Source: Sthenelais limicola (taxonomy: Eukaryota > Annelida > Polychaeta > Phyllodocida > Sigalionidae). From it: a stretch of 64,000 bases of DNA. Shown piece by piece: positions 48,897-59,599 of this stretch; position 1 is the stretch's first letter; the number at the start of each line of letters is the position of its first letter. Position numbers and translations under genes: made by a program. The stretch covers positions 93,261,740-93,325,739 of the forward strand of contig OW804095.1 in the NCBI GenBank assembly GCA_942159475.1, given 5' to 3'. The notes beneath the pieces are model-generated. The model saw only the letters and a list, made by a program, of their open reading frames with translations. It was not told the origin of the DNA and ran no database searches.

Positions 48897-48926
48897 CTTG
48901 CCTGGCAGCTAACAAAAAATCTTTTC

Positions 48927-50000
48927 CTGTTGAAGGGAAAAAGAATAACACTAAGCAAGATGGAAAATGCCAGGACTATCGTCGTGTTTACAGGTAATAC
49001 ATAACATAGCAAGGCACACAATACCCTCTACTCCTTATATTACATATAGGTGGTAGGAAGGGAACAGAAAATCAATTATCACAGACTAACTTCTTGATAG
49101 AAGTTACCAAAAGTCAAATATGACCCAGTAAACTCTTTAGAAGAGCTATATGGACTGGCGGAGAGTCAAATAAATAAGCATTGGTGGTGTAGAGAGCCCC
49201 AACACAAGCTTCATTTTCACCCCATTCATTCGCCATTCATTCCAAAAGCGCCGGTGTCATGGCGGAGGCCCTAGCCATTTTACCGAATTTCCCCTTCCAT
49301 TACACATAATCAAAACTTCCCTAAAACTCCAACGCACCGTGTCTAGTAGCAGACAACTATCAACTATCAGATTGATATCAACTCAGAGTATGTCAAGCAA
49401 GTTTTAACCCAATTCAACTCACTTCTTTCCTAGGAGGTTCTGAGTATCAAGTGCACTGGCTAGCTGTTGTTGTGTGGCGTCCCGGAAGCGGAGTGAGAAA
49501 GGGTGCAACATCACAGTGCTCACGGCCAGCGTGTAGTACTCAAAGTCGCCACTACTCCCCAGCGCCACCTTCCCGCTCAACCACTGACAAACATAGCCAT
49601 CTCTGTTTCTCTACTACAGGGCGTACACAGATGTTTACACATGCAGCCTGTACTGGTCTTCCACGGAGACAAATGCGGACACATTGTCCATAAAGCCCAC
49701 TGTCCACTTAGCAGATTTAATAGCAATTTCAACCCAATTTCTGAGCTGATTCAAGCTTCCCGGGGAGTCTTAGTTCAGTTAGAACTCAAGGGTTATCCCA
49801 AGCTAAGCCATTTCTCAGAGCAGTGTCTAACAAGCTCCACGGACTGGTTGGTTCTTTCCCAGCCACTCAATAAATTCCATAAAGAATTTCTCAAATGTCG
49901 TGAAAGGGCAGCATGACTTATCCGATACACCAGCCACCGACTTCTCGTTGTGTTTTTAAGCTGTGGAACCATCATGAAAGTCCCACCTGTACTTTAAAGC
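48927..50000 (-). other. spacer between pol and ORF3
   Basis: About 1.07 kb without a recognisable frame on the element's sense strand. Opposite-strand frames (49,451-49,916) have no family features. Its role could be a leader or promoter for ORF3, or decayed coding sequence. Confidence 0.5.
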
Positions 50001-50489
50001 CTAAGTTCCATATTGCAATCTTGATGGAGCTTTACGCGTGCGCTTAGCCCTTGCAATTACTGGTGGAACACTGTACGTCTTCTTCACAGGAGAAATAGGA
50101 ATATTTTGAACAATGTCCAAATTTTTCCTTGGCCTCCCCCTCCCTCTTTTCAAGGGCTTAGCAGAATCCGCCAAAACCAGAGGAACTGGTTGCTTTGGTA
50201 CAACTGTATCCGTCTTAGTTTTATTGGGCCTGCCTCTTTTCTTAGGAGGGAGCACAACCGGAGAAATTTTTAATTTCTTCTTCTTTTTCTGAGACTTCTT
50301 CTTACCAACTCGTTTAACAGCAGGACCAACATCTACTGTCTGTTTCTTGTTGGAAGAAGGAAGTTTCGCTCCAGTCGTTACAATTTTCCTAGGTCTACCT
50401 CTGGGTTTTACCCCAATGGTAACTTTCTCCTTTTCCTTTCTTTCCGGACATTCAGCACCAGCCAGAACTTTTCCGCTTCAGGATCTCGC
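50001..50489 (-). pseudogene. pol carboxy-terminal tail with AT-hooks
   Basis: A frame in a different phase from the integrase picks up at the end of the integrase frame (about 50,490) and runs to a stop at 50,001. It is very Lys/Arg-rich and has three AT-hook cores: PRGRPRK near 50,400, KKRGRPNK near 50,230 and KRGRGRPRK near 50,140. It ends RTRKAPSRLQYGT, like the basic ends of many Ty3/gypsy polyproteins. AT-hooks bind the minor groove of AT-rich DNA. Here they may replace the chromodomain some integrases use for target choice. A one-base shift near 50,480 now separates it from integrase; whether the shift is ancestral is not known. Confidence 0.65.
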
Positions 50490-51657
50490 GCCCAGCCTTC
50501 TCAAGATTACGGAATTCAGGAGCCTTATGTAAATTAACAGCCTGAATTGGTCCGTCCTCATCAAAGGCGGGTTTCAGATAATCAACATGATATCTGACGA
50601 TACCTTCAGTCGTTTCCAATTCATAGGTAGTACCCCCTACGAATCTACGCACTTTGAAAGGCCCATCCCACTTGGGACCATATTTCTTGTTAGCCTTAGG
50701 GGGACAGTACCTATACACAATAGCCCCTTCCTCAAAGCGCCTTGGACAGGCCCGCCTGTCAAAGTCTTTCTTTTGGTGCACTGCAGCAACGCCCAGATTT
50801 TCTCTAACAAAGTGGTGTCCAGTTCTCATAAACTGTCTAAGATTCTCCACATATGCCAGTCGACAAGGGAAATCCAATCCTCCAGGTTCAACTCCATGAA
50901 TCAAATCCACAGGAGTAACAAGCTCAGTCCCAAAAACTACCGAATTGGGCGTACACGACGTACTAGCATGCACCGTACCCCTGTAAGCATGTGCTATACA
51001 CGGAGCGAGCAAGTCCCAATTAGAATCTGAGTAGCTGGTCAGACAAGAGAGCTGCTCGACTAGAACTCTGTTAAATCTTTCCACCTGACCATTCGACTGG
51101 GGCCTGTACAGAAGAGTGATTAGCTTTTCCACACCCAACATGTCTAACAAACTCCGCAACAGCTGAGACCTGAATTCCAGCGCCCCGTCCGTTTGCAACG
51201 AAACCGGACAGCCGAATCTCAGAACCCATTCTCTGAACAGAACTTCCGCACATCTTTCCGCCGTGTGGTCTGGCATAGGATATGCTTCCGCCCATTTTGA
51301 GAAATGGTCTGTAATCACCAACACGTAGTTGTTACCTCTGGGGGTAGGCTTAAATGGACCAATGATGTCCAACGCTATTCTACTCCATCGTTCACCATGG
51401 ATTTCCTTTTTCAAAGGTGTAATACCTCGTCCGCCTCTAGATTTTCGCATGCTGCATTCAGGGCAAGCCCTGAGCCATCTTTTCAAGTCATACCGCATTC
51501 CAGGCCAAAAATATTTCATTTTTGCCTTCCAGCTGGTCTTAAAATCACCATAATGGCCCTCCAACTGGGAACCATGCAAGCACCGGAAAATGTTTTTCCT
51601 AATCGAGGCAGGAATTATCTTCCTGACATATGTGTGTCCAGTGTTCTTACGCAGCCA
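50452..51657 (-). pseudogene. integrase domain of the LTR element
   Basis: The frame from about 51,657 to 50,452 holds an HHCC zinc finger (H-GSQLEG-H then CPEC), a retroviral-type integrase core with the D,D,E triad in LDIIGPF, QTDGALEF and SNGQVERFNR, and the C-terminal GPF.V...GTTYEL module. It joins the cDNA to host DNA in the nucleus. The core looks intact. The linker toward RNase H (51,658-51,800) holds stops and at least two frame changes. The frame ends in a stop at 50,452, just after the shift to the AT-hook frame. Confidence 0.92.
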
Positions 51658-51799
51658 TCACAGACATAAGACATCCTGAACCATCTCTAAATTGTCTCTG
51701 TTACGGATGTAAGTACAGAATTCCTGCGGCTCACCAGACAATTGTTCTTTGCTGGGAACCGGACTGGATCCGTCCAATACAGCCATTCTTCAGCATTCT

Positions 51800-52174
51800 T
51801 CATACAACTCTCTTCAGGAGGGGATCTTCCTGCTGAGCATCACGGATTTCATCTTCCAAGGAACCTAGGACAGCCACAGCCTCCGCAATCACAGCATCAT
51901 GGACACCACAATCGGGACAGCCAGGATTTCCACATTTCCTTGTAGGAATTCGAGATAATCCGTCCGCATTTCCGTGTTTCTTTCCTGCTCTATGGATAAT
52001 CATACTCTGCTCCAAGCCATATTCTTGCATGGTAGCTAACCACCTAGCAAGCATATCTGTTGGATCCTTAAAGTTCAGGAGCCATCTGACAGAAGCATGG
52101 TCCGTCCTCACGTAAAAATTACGGTTGCCAAGGAGATAATGTCTAAACTTGTTCAAGTAAGATAGCACTGCCAA
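51800..52174 (-). pseudogene. RNase H (second half) and connection region
   Basis: The frame carries LNKFRHYLLGNRNFYVRTDH and a RWLATMQEYG segment, typical of the end of Ty3/gypsy RNase H, then HRAGKKHGNADGLSR with the conserved H.G..N..AD.LSR motif. It overlaps the RT frame in another phase. A one-base deletion near 52,180, inside the conserved ELLA segment, separates the two. A CX4CX2C cluster (CGNPGCPDC) follows. Confidence 0.85.
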
Positions 52175-53584
52175 CAGCTCACTTTAGTCGCACAGTAGTT
52201 TTTCTGTGGCTTGGTGAGGCTGTTACTAGCGTACCCCAATACGACTTCTTTGCCGTCTTGCATTTGAGACAGAACTCCGGCCATTGCAAAGCCACTGGCA
52301 TCTGTATCCAGGATGAAATAACCTTCCTTTCTAGGATACCCGAGAACTGGAGCTGATGTTAGCAAAGCTTTAGCTGTTTTAAAAGCTTCATCACACTTCT
52401 TAGTCCAGACTATAGGTTTACTATAGCGCTTGGTACTCCCAGCATCCGTCACAATTTGTTGCAGAGGAGCGACAATTCCACCAAAGTTTTGCTGGAACTC
52501 CCTATAATAGGAAGCAAAACCAAGGAATTGTCTCACTTCTTTAGCAGTTTTTGGAATAGGCCATTCCTGCACTTCAACGATCTTAGCCGGATCCGCACGG
52601 ATTCCAGCGGCAGAAACGATCCTACCCAAATATTTCACTTCCTTTCGGAAAAGTTCGCATTTCTTGGGCTTAAGCTTAAGTCCATATTCCCTAATGCGTT
52701 CTAGCACTAACTTCAGATTATCCGCACACTCTTGGACAGTCTTTCCAAAGACCACCACATCATCCAGGTATACTAGACAGGATTTCCAATGCAATCCATC
52801 TAACATGCGGTCCATCATGCGTTGAAAAGTGGCAGGGCCGTTACACAGTCCAAAAGCCATCACTTTAAACTGGAACAGACCCACACTGGACAGAAAAGCA
52901 GTTTTGTGCTTACTTTCCTCATCCATTGCTACCTGCCAATATCGGGACTCTAAGTCTAATGTGCAAAACCATTGGTTACCACCCAAGGCTTCAACACATT
53001 CATCAATCCGGGGAAGAGGAAAACTATCCTTCTTGGTCACCGAATTCAGTTGGCGATAGTCCACACAAAACCTTTGGGTCCCATCTTTCTTAGCAACCAT
53101 CACTATGGGAGCTCCCCACGGACTATTACTATGCTCTATTCTGCCTTCTTTATACATTTTCCAGATTTCCGCCTCTGCTCCATCTCGCCTGGCCACTGGC
53201 AACCTGCGATAGGCTTGCTTTACAGGGATTGCATCCCCAGTGTCAATCACATGGCGGACCAAGTGAGTGCAACCAACTTTGGTACCAGGTAAGGAGAAAC
53301 AGTCTTGGTAATCATAGAGCAGTTTTCTAACTAACTCTTTTTCTTCCTTTTTAGACAGATGAGTTTCATTCACCAACTTCTCTAACGGATTTTCGGGACA
53401 AGGAGGGACAACTATATCCGGAGCCAAAAGCTCATCATCCACAATAGGCGAGTCCATCCCCTGTATGGAATTGATGATAGCTGTCTTAATCATCTCATTC
53501 TCTTCCTCGTCTGGTAGGGAAGCATCGGACACTAAAGTCACAATACTAACTCTCCCTACTATCATGTCACAATTCAGTCTTACA
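52153..53584 (-). pseudogene. reverse transcriptase and start of RNase H
   Basis: Canonical Ty3/gypsy RT: SPWGAPIVMVAKKDGTQRFC, VDYRQLNSVT, then FCTLDLESRYWQV, AFGLCNGPATFQRMMD, the catalytic YLDD in LVYLDDVVVF, and LGRIVSAAGI. RNase H begins at YFILDTDASGFA. The LDLES block departs slightly from the usual LDL.SGY. The frame enters from the hAT-like insertion at its 5' side and ends by frameshift near 52,180. Synthesises cDNA in cytoplasmic particles. RT itself shows no internal stop. Confidence 0.95.
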
Positions 53585-55282
53585 CAGGGGCGGATCCAGG
53601 GGGTGGCCTGGGGGGCACGTGCCCCCCCTAGACCCCACCTCATAAAAAAAGATTTGAGGCCAAACTTTGATAGTTCCATTTTTCACCTTAATTTAGCAGA
53701 ATTTACTAAATGTGCGGATCTGACTATTGTACATTTTCAGAAGATCTGACTCATATATACAAAGACCCAATACTTTGCAACAGCATCCCCATGAATTAAA
53801 ATTATATGTTAAATTGGATTACCAATTGTGTTCCTGACATAATGTATGCTAGCTGAATAGCTTTGATGCCTGAGTCATGTTGTCCAAATGCATTTGGACC
53901 AAGCTGCAGTGTGTCCAGTAGCCTACTAGGCCTACTCTAATATCAAATAAGCATTGTAATGCTCATATCACTGGATATATCAGAACAAGGTAAAAAGAAT
54001 TACTGCAATAGACTACCTTAATGATTATTTGAATTTGAAATTCTGTCCTAGGCAAATTGAACATATTGCACTGTTAACATGTCAATAAACCATGTAATAT
54101 TTCATTCCAATAGTCTTTCCTAATCTTGAATTCATCAATGCATTTGAGCAATGACTCCCACATTACATGAAATATCTCCAGCATTTAATTAAATTGCATG
54201 CCAGATAGGGAAACACATCTTTTAGAAATTTAAATATACATTTTCCCTGCACATTCTCAGAATATGGTGTTGAAGTGAATTGTATGTTACATCCTTTTTG
54301 GGGAACATTTAAGATTAGAGCAAAATATTATAATTCTCCTAATTGCAGTATGAAGTTATGATTTATCACTATATCAATTTAGTTTTCCCTCTACTGATTT
54401 AGTACACAATATAATATTCATGCAACTTCACCTGATGTACATTATACTATTATGATTTTTCATTCATTCATTTTTTTTATGCAGAGCTATTCCCTTCTTT
54501 TTATTCTTCGGAAAACCTCTACTATTGTATTTAAGAATCATTGCCTGCTAATATCTTTAAGGTAACAGTAAAAATAGTTTGATATTATCTACCTTCTGAA
54601 CCTTAAAGGATTGTCCTGATGGGCCTGAAAACCAGCAGAATGCATTAAAACAGTACTCAATATACTAAAAAAAATCCCGGGGGATCATATCCCCTGCAGG
54701 CCCCTAGATGTTAACTACACTCTCATATATTTCTGAGGAGAACCCTGAATGGAGATCCATATTTCTCCTACTCAATTAAGAACAGTTCAAGGCAGGGTTC
54801 CCACAATCACTAATATTCATTGTGGGTTTTTAAAGGCCTTAAAAATCAGTAATTTTCAAAGTGCATCAGTAATTTTAGATCTGAGGCTCAAAGCCCTGTA
54901 GAATGTGCTCAACTGGCACTCATTTTCTAAAAATAATTTCCTGGGTGACCATGACCCTGGACCCATATATGATGGCTATGACACTGTTGGGTCATTATTT
55001 TAGACCATTTTTTTGAGTTTCTTTTTCATAACCAGTAGAATTCATCTCATCTCGGCCTCAGGCAACTTAAAATTTTTAATATTTAGTTTTAACAAGCAAA
55101 ATTTTGCCAGAATTGTTCCTTTAAAATGAAGGGCTCTTATGTGTTTTAAAGACATTTTTTGGTATACTAACAACTTTATTTATAAAAAATTGAGCTAATT
55201 AGCCCCCTCCCACCACACATAAATGATCTGAATGAGGACTGCCTGTGCCCCCCCTAAAGTCCACCTCCTGGATCCGCCCCTG
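53585..55282. mobile_element. hAT-like non-autonomous DNA transposon, 1.7 kb, inserted in pol
   Basis: Terminal inverted repeats CAGGGGCGGATCCAGGRGGT at both ends, extended by GGGGGGCAC motifs, and a perfect 5 bp duplication TTACA (53580-53584 and 55283-55287). Insert plus one duplication is 1,703 bases. Subtracting it puts the protease and RT frames in the same phase, which confirms the boundaries. The inside is AT-rich with no transposase. CAGGGGCGG ends are common in hAT elements, though most hATs make 8 bp duplications. Confidence 0.88.
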
Positions 55283-56405
55283 TTACAGTAGAACCGGACG
55301 GATTGGAAAAAGCTACCACGGACGAATTAACGTTACCCGATACGTATGTATTAAGGCTTCCCAAGGCAAAGTCTTTTAACAATCCCTGATCAGGCTCGAA
55401 CATCAGCCCATCTGACGTGTCAGAGCCTCTACCCAAGTCTATCTTAGCAAGTGTCACGGACCGGGGTTGGAGGACAACAGGTTCTTTCAACCTGACTTCT
55501 CCCCCGTCCACGAACTCTCTCACTTCAACAGCCTGAACAGTGGACTGTCTCAAACTTCTCTTCATGTGTTTCCATTGCTTACACATTACAGATACTGTTT
55601 GATTCTCAAGGAATAGCAATCCAGACCAGTCAAGATTACATTTGTGGATGTAATAAAAATCCGCCCCAAATAATCCGTCTTCTGGTCCTTTCAAACCAGA
55701 AACTACCAGACATGTAATCATGTATGTCCGATTCCCTATCTCTATAGGGCAAAGCGCGCTCCCATGAGTGGTTATAGGCAGACCATTCCCCATCGCACAC
55801 ACCATTTGGACCGGAACCAAAGGCGGTGGATTGGAAAGAGAATCAAAGAATTTCTTGGTAACCAGGCTAGTAGTAGCACCGGGATCAACCAAAAAATCTC
55901 CACTCCCTCCACCTAACCCCACTGGGGCATACCATCTCTCACAGACAATCAAATTATCCGTGATCCTCAGCGTCTTTGGCTGCTGTACAGAAACTTTCTG
56001 TATCCGTGCCGACCTGTTGGGGTTTTGTCCCACCACAACGATCGGACCTTCAACAGCTTGGTACCCGTCCCGTCCCCATCTCACACGAGAGACAGTGTCC
56101 GGGTCGTCCGGGGAGATATCGGGGGAGATATCCTCACCTAGACAGGTGTTCTTTTCCGGCAACGACCATGGTTCTCTTGCTTCCGGGAGCGCTTGACCTT
56201 GTGTCGAAGCAAACCCCTTACTAACAAGTGCCTGAGCAACACCCCCAGTTCCTATACTACTAGCCAAATCCGTCCGAGCTGTAGTACTATGAAGCGGCGT
56301 CCCATCGGCCCTTATATCGCTTCCTATAAGGGCCGTGAAGGGTTTTCCGGAGTCTTTGACTTCATCGACTCGGCCAACTCCTTCAAAATCTTGGTGGTCG
56401 GACAA
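55254..56405 (-). pseudogene. aspartic protease region of pol, cut by the hAT-like insertion
   Basis: The frame overlaps the end of gag and is in the -1 phase relative to it, as in frameshift-expressed Gag-Pol. Near the middle it carries FLVDPGATTSLV, the active-site loop of retropepsins, with DPGA in place of the usual D(T/S)GA. A later LFGADFY segment fits the family's second conserved hairpin. It would cut the polyprotein during particle maturation. The last codons (GADPGGGL) come from the inserted transposon. No ATG is needed if made by frameshifting; the listed start is a TTG in the gag overlap. Confidence 0.8.
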
Positions 56406-58502
56406 TCAGGAGAGATATGTCCTTCCTTCCCACAAAAATAGCAAGCACGGGGCCCCTATCTTCTCCGTCCGTAGAATTGCTTTTTTGCGGGCTGTCCGGC
56501 CCTGTTTTCACCAGGCTTTCTCTTGAACTCCTTATAGGCTTGCAAAGCCTGACAAATAACATTTGCCACATCCTGAGTGTCTGAACTAGAGGAGGACACA
56601 TCATCCAGGAGATCAGATACCTGGGCTACAGCAGCACCGGACTTTCTGCGAGACCTCTTCTTTTTAACAGCAATGGCGCGTTCCTGAACTGGTTCAGGAG
56701 CTGGCAGCGCGGCTAGTTTTTGGACTACCACACTGGATTCGGTCTCCATCAGGTATCCCTCATAGACTTCAGACCAATGAATGGCCTCCTGTAGGTCTTG
56801 GGGTTCCTTCAGACGAGCCCAATTTGCCTGTTCCCAGTTTAACAAACCTTTCAGGTAGCGGTGAAGAGTCATAGTCACGATGGTGCTATTCATCTTCTTC
56901 CCGAAGGCATACCTGGCCTTGCGAGCTACCTCGTTACCAAACTGCTGGACAGGTTGTCCGGGGGCCTGGCGACAAGCATGAAATTCAGCTTGTCTCTTTA
57001 CACGAGACACCTCGCCGAAGTTCGTGTCCATATGTTCCACGAACTGCTTAAGAGTCAGGCCTGGAGGCAGATCACCCATGTCCGCCAACTGACGCTTACA
57101 TCCCCACATCAACTGGAGCAGGAACTCCTCTTCTGACCAGTTGCATGCAACTGCCATTACCCGCATCTCAGCTAGGTATACACGCCAAGGGTCCTTTTGG
57201 TCCCACATCTTTATGACAGGGGGACGCATGGTGTATTTACTCTTTCCCGGACCTTGTGTGTACTCAAGCTCACCATAGTCCGAGTCGTCCGTCCCGTCAT
57301 AACTTAATCCCTGGACCAGGGATCAATCCTTCCTAGCAATCCTAGATCGCTCTTTACTTTTCTTAGCCTTTTTCATTGTTGATTTCTTTACCTTCTTCTT
57401 TGGAGCTGGAGATTCTGACCCAGAGGAAGATGAAGACGAGTCACTAGGGTCAGACGGGTCATCTGGGGAACCAGCTACTACCCGAATTTTGGGTTTGTAG
57501 ACACTCCCTTTAACCTGACCTCTTTCAAAGTCAACGTCCGTGCCACTAGCGCTATCTTTCTTCCCACTTTTCTCAGGAGTTTTCTCCGTCTGAGTACCCG
57601 TACTGGTTGATAAGTCACTTATCTTCACTGTATCGGATTCACAGGGAGTCTGTGTGCTAAAGCTCCTGCTGGTAACAGAGAAGCTTGTCTGAGGACTTTT
57701 CTGCGGTGGTGTTCTCTTTCCTTCACTGAACGTACCACTAGCAGGAGAAGAAGTAGACATACCAGAACTCCTACGGTCCCGGAATGTCACTTTCTTCACT
57801 GTATCTTCATTCAAGCCCACTGGAGATCCAAAGAAATCCAATCTGACCTGTCTAGTCTCCACACCAGGCTGCTGATCAGCAAAAGTTGAGCATACAGGAG
57901 CAGTCCTGCTTTTGTTAACAGAAGCTACACCTCTTCCACCTGGTGCTGGAAGTGTATTCCAGAACGGGGACATCACAAAATCAGTCTGTGTTGTTGCTGA
58001 CTGATCTCTTGAAGTGTTCTGAAGACGAGAATGATCATCTACTCGAGAAACTTCGCATTTTAACTTTTCATTTTCCACCTTCAATCTCTGTATATAGGCA
58101 GAGTCCCTTTCTGTAACTACCTCCAGTGTCTCCTGGATTTCTCTGTTCTGAAATTACTTCTGTCACAAACTCGAGATTCTTCTTTCTTTCAGCAGCTAGG
58201 TCTCTCCTAGCTCCCAATAGCTGCAGACGAGTTGCTTTTAGCAAACTCTCCTCGTCCGACTCCACCTCACTTGCAGGGGACCTGTAGTCCGTGAAGGCAC
58301 CTCGGTCCTCCTTGCTGGATTTGAAGTCATCGGACTCCGAGCCCACATCAGACAAGATAATCCGTTTGAACTCTCGCTCAAACTTCATATCTGCCAATGT
58401 CGTACCAGTGGCAACCAGTCTACCAGGCTGCATAGGCGGCCTGACTGTCTGTTTTGGGTCCGGCGGAGGTCCGTCCTCTGCTCCGGGAGCTGCTGCGGCC
58501 AT
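56324..58502 (-). pseudogene. gag, broken by one frameshift and two stops
   Basis: Starts at ATG 58502, about 95 bases after the primer-binding site. The N-part (58,140-58,502) is acidic and coiled-coil-like. A one-base shift near 58,140 moves into the frame of 57,323-58,084 (Ser/Thr-rich, Lys-rich end). A TGA at 57,323 and a TAG at 56,456 then interrupt the same frame. The segment 56,456-57,229 resembles capsid (WSEEEFLLQL, VKRQAEFHACRQ). Past the TAG the frame has the knuckle CYFCGKEGHISPDC (CX2CX4HX4C) and stops at 56,324. It packages RNA in virus-like particles. The TGA and TAG look like point mutations, but a programmed readthrough at the TAG cannot be excluded. Confidence 0.8.
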
Positions 58503-58582
58503 CTCTGAAAGAGAATCAACAAATCAAAAATCCACGGATTTCCTAATCCGGTCAAGGCTTAGTTCAGCGGACTGGTCAAGAA

Positions 58583-58597
58583 CTGGTCACGGCACCA
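58583..58597 (-). promoter_or_regulatory. primer-binding site, tRNA-His
   Basis: Two bases inside the 5' LTR, the minus strand reads TGGTGCCGTGACCAG. Its complement is the 3' end of eukaryotic tRNA-His (...CTGGTCACGGCA plus CCA), whose acceptor begins GCCGTGA. The match is 15 of 15 by my reading. Confidence 0.85.
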
Positions 58598-58599
58598 AT

Positions 58600-59009
58600 T
58601 GTAGCGATTCGCAGAGTCTCGACAACGAATAAACAACTTAACAAGGCCAATTCCTTATATCTCTGTTTATTGCAACAGTCCCAGACGGCCCAGAATCCGT
58701 CTCAGCCAGATAGGGTAAGGGATCTTAGTACTGGCTACAAAGTGGTAGCTTAGAGATCCCTGCAATACTTATGTAGACATAAAGCAATAGATACCTAATG
58801 TGATGACACATAGAATAGATAGAAACAGGTTGAGGAATCCAACTAGGATAATACAATAAGGGTTAACATAAGATATAAAGGGAAATAGAGTGATTTCAGA
58901 GTAACACTGTGTAAATACATAGGCCCGAACGTAGGGCACATCTAGTGTTAATATAGAGCACCATTCCTTTATGGAAGGTCTCAAGGAGGATCATAGCAGA
59001 ACTACTACA
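58600..59009 (-). repeat. 5' LTR
   Basis: 410 bp, TGTAG...CTACA, carrying the element's promoter. A minus-strand AATAAA lies at 58666-58671. There is no convincing TATA box; CTTTATATC near the middle is the nearest. Differences from the 3' LTR are about six substitutions and a 3-base gap near 58,681. Confidence 0.95.
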
Positions 59010-59019
59010 ATATGGTAAA

Positions 59020-59540
59020 AAAAAATCAGGTATGTATAACTGGGAGAACCAACGAGTTATTTATGATGACTTTACCGTTCATGGAGAGGTCTCTCCCACT
59101 CCGTTCTCCAACAATTCCATTCATTTTTTTAATCAAATCTTGGAGATTTATCTTATTGAAATCAATACTACATCCAGGCTTAACTTTTCTAATACCTAAA
59201 ATGTCAATAGTATTGCTCCAAGCTATTTCTCTGGCATTTTGACCCTTAAAGAGATATCGCCTTTGTTAATGTCACAGGTCTTTTTAACATGCAATTTAAG
59301 CCCAGAGGCATTACCAAACATGTTAAGTACGTCCATGACTATATCCAGTGACCTCTCATTCTTGAGTAGAAAGGTAGTATAGTCGGCATATTGTACAACA
59401 TACAATTATTAACTCCAGCAATATTTAACCATTTTAATGTCTTGACTCTGTCTAATTTTACATGCCAAAAGCTCAGCAACGATCGTAAAGACAGCAGGGT
59501 CACCCTGCTTCACGCCTCTGCTAGCTCCTCAAAGTTATTT
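59020..59540 (-). pseudogene. LINE reverse transcriptase fragment
   Basis: The minus strand shows SRGVKQGDP, the R.GV.QGDP block of LINE RTs (about 59,510), then VVQYADYTTFLLKN with YADY where the catalytic YADD is expected, SGLKLHVKKT, and farther on DILGIRKVKPGCSIDF and INLQDLIKKMNG. Two stops precede YADY and a frame change follows. L1/Tx1-like. The LTR retrotransposon begins right beside it, so it may be the remnant that element hit. Confidence 0.8.
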
Positions 59541-59599
59541 CAACTGTTTGACAGATATAGTATGAATGACAGATATGGTATGAAGACATGTTAAGCACA

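Larger units (their letters stand above)
38958..59009 (-). mobile_element. full-length Ty3/gypsy-type LTR retrotransposon, nested and decayed
   Basis: Bounded by two LTRs with TGTAG...CTACA ends and flanked by a perfect 4 bp duplication ATAT (38954-38957 and 59010-59013). Minus-strand order is 5' LTR, tRNA-His primer-binding site, gag, protease, RT, RNase H, integrase, AT-hook tail, ORF3, polypurine tract, 3' LTR. The protease-RT-RNaseH-integrase order fits Ty3/gypsy rather than copia. Two other transposons inflate it: 53,585-55,282 and 39,818-47,532. Without them it would be about 10.6 kb. Several frameshifts and stops mean this copy cannot make its polyprotein. Similar decay and about 1.5 % LTR divergence agree on an insertion of moderate age. 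Confidence 0.95.

Noticed and set aside
47832..48912. Several + strand frames over ORF3
   Set aside because: Antisense shadows of the minus-strand coiled-coil frame with no homology-like motifs.
50587..53292. + strand frames over integrase and RT
   Set aside because: Antisense shadows; the minus strand carries all RT and integrase motifs.
55768..58632. + strand frames over protease and gag
   Set aside because: Antisense shadows of the element's coding frames.
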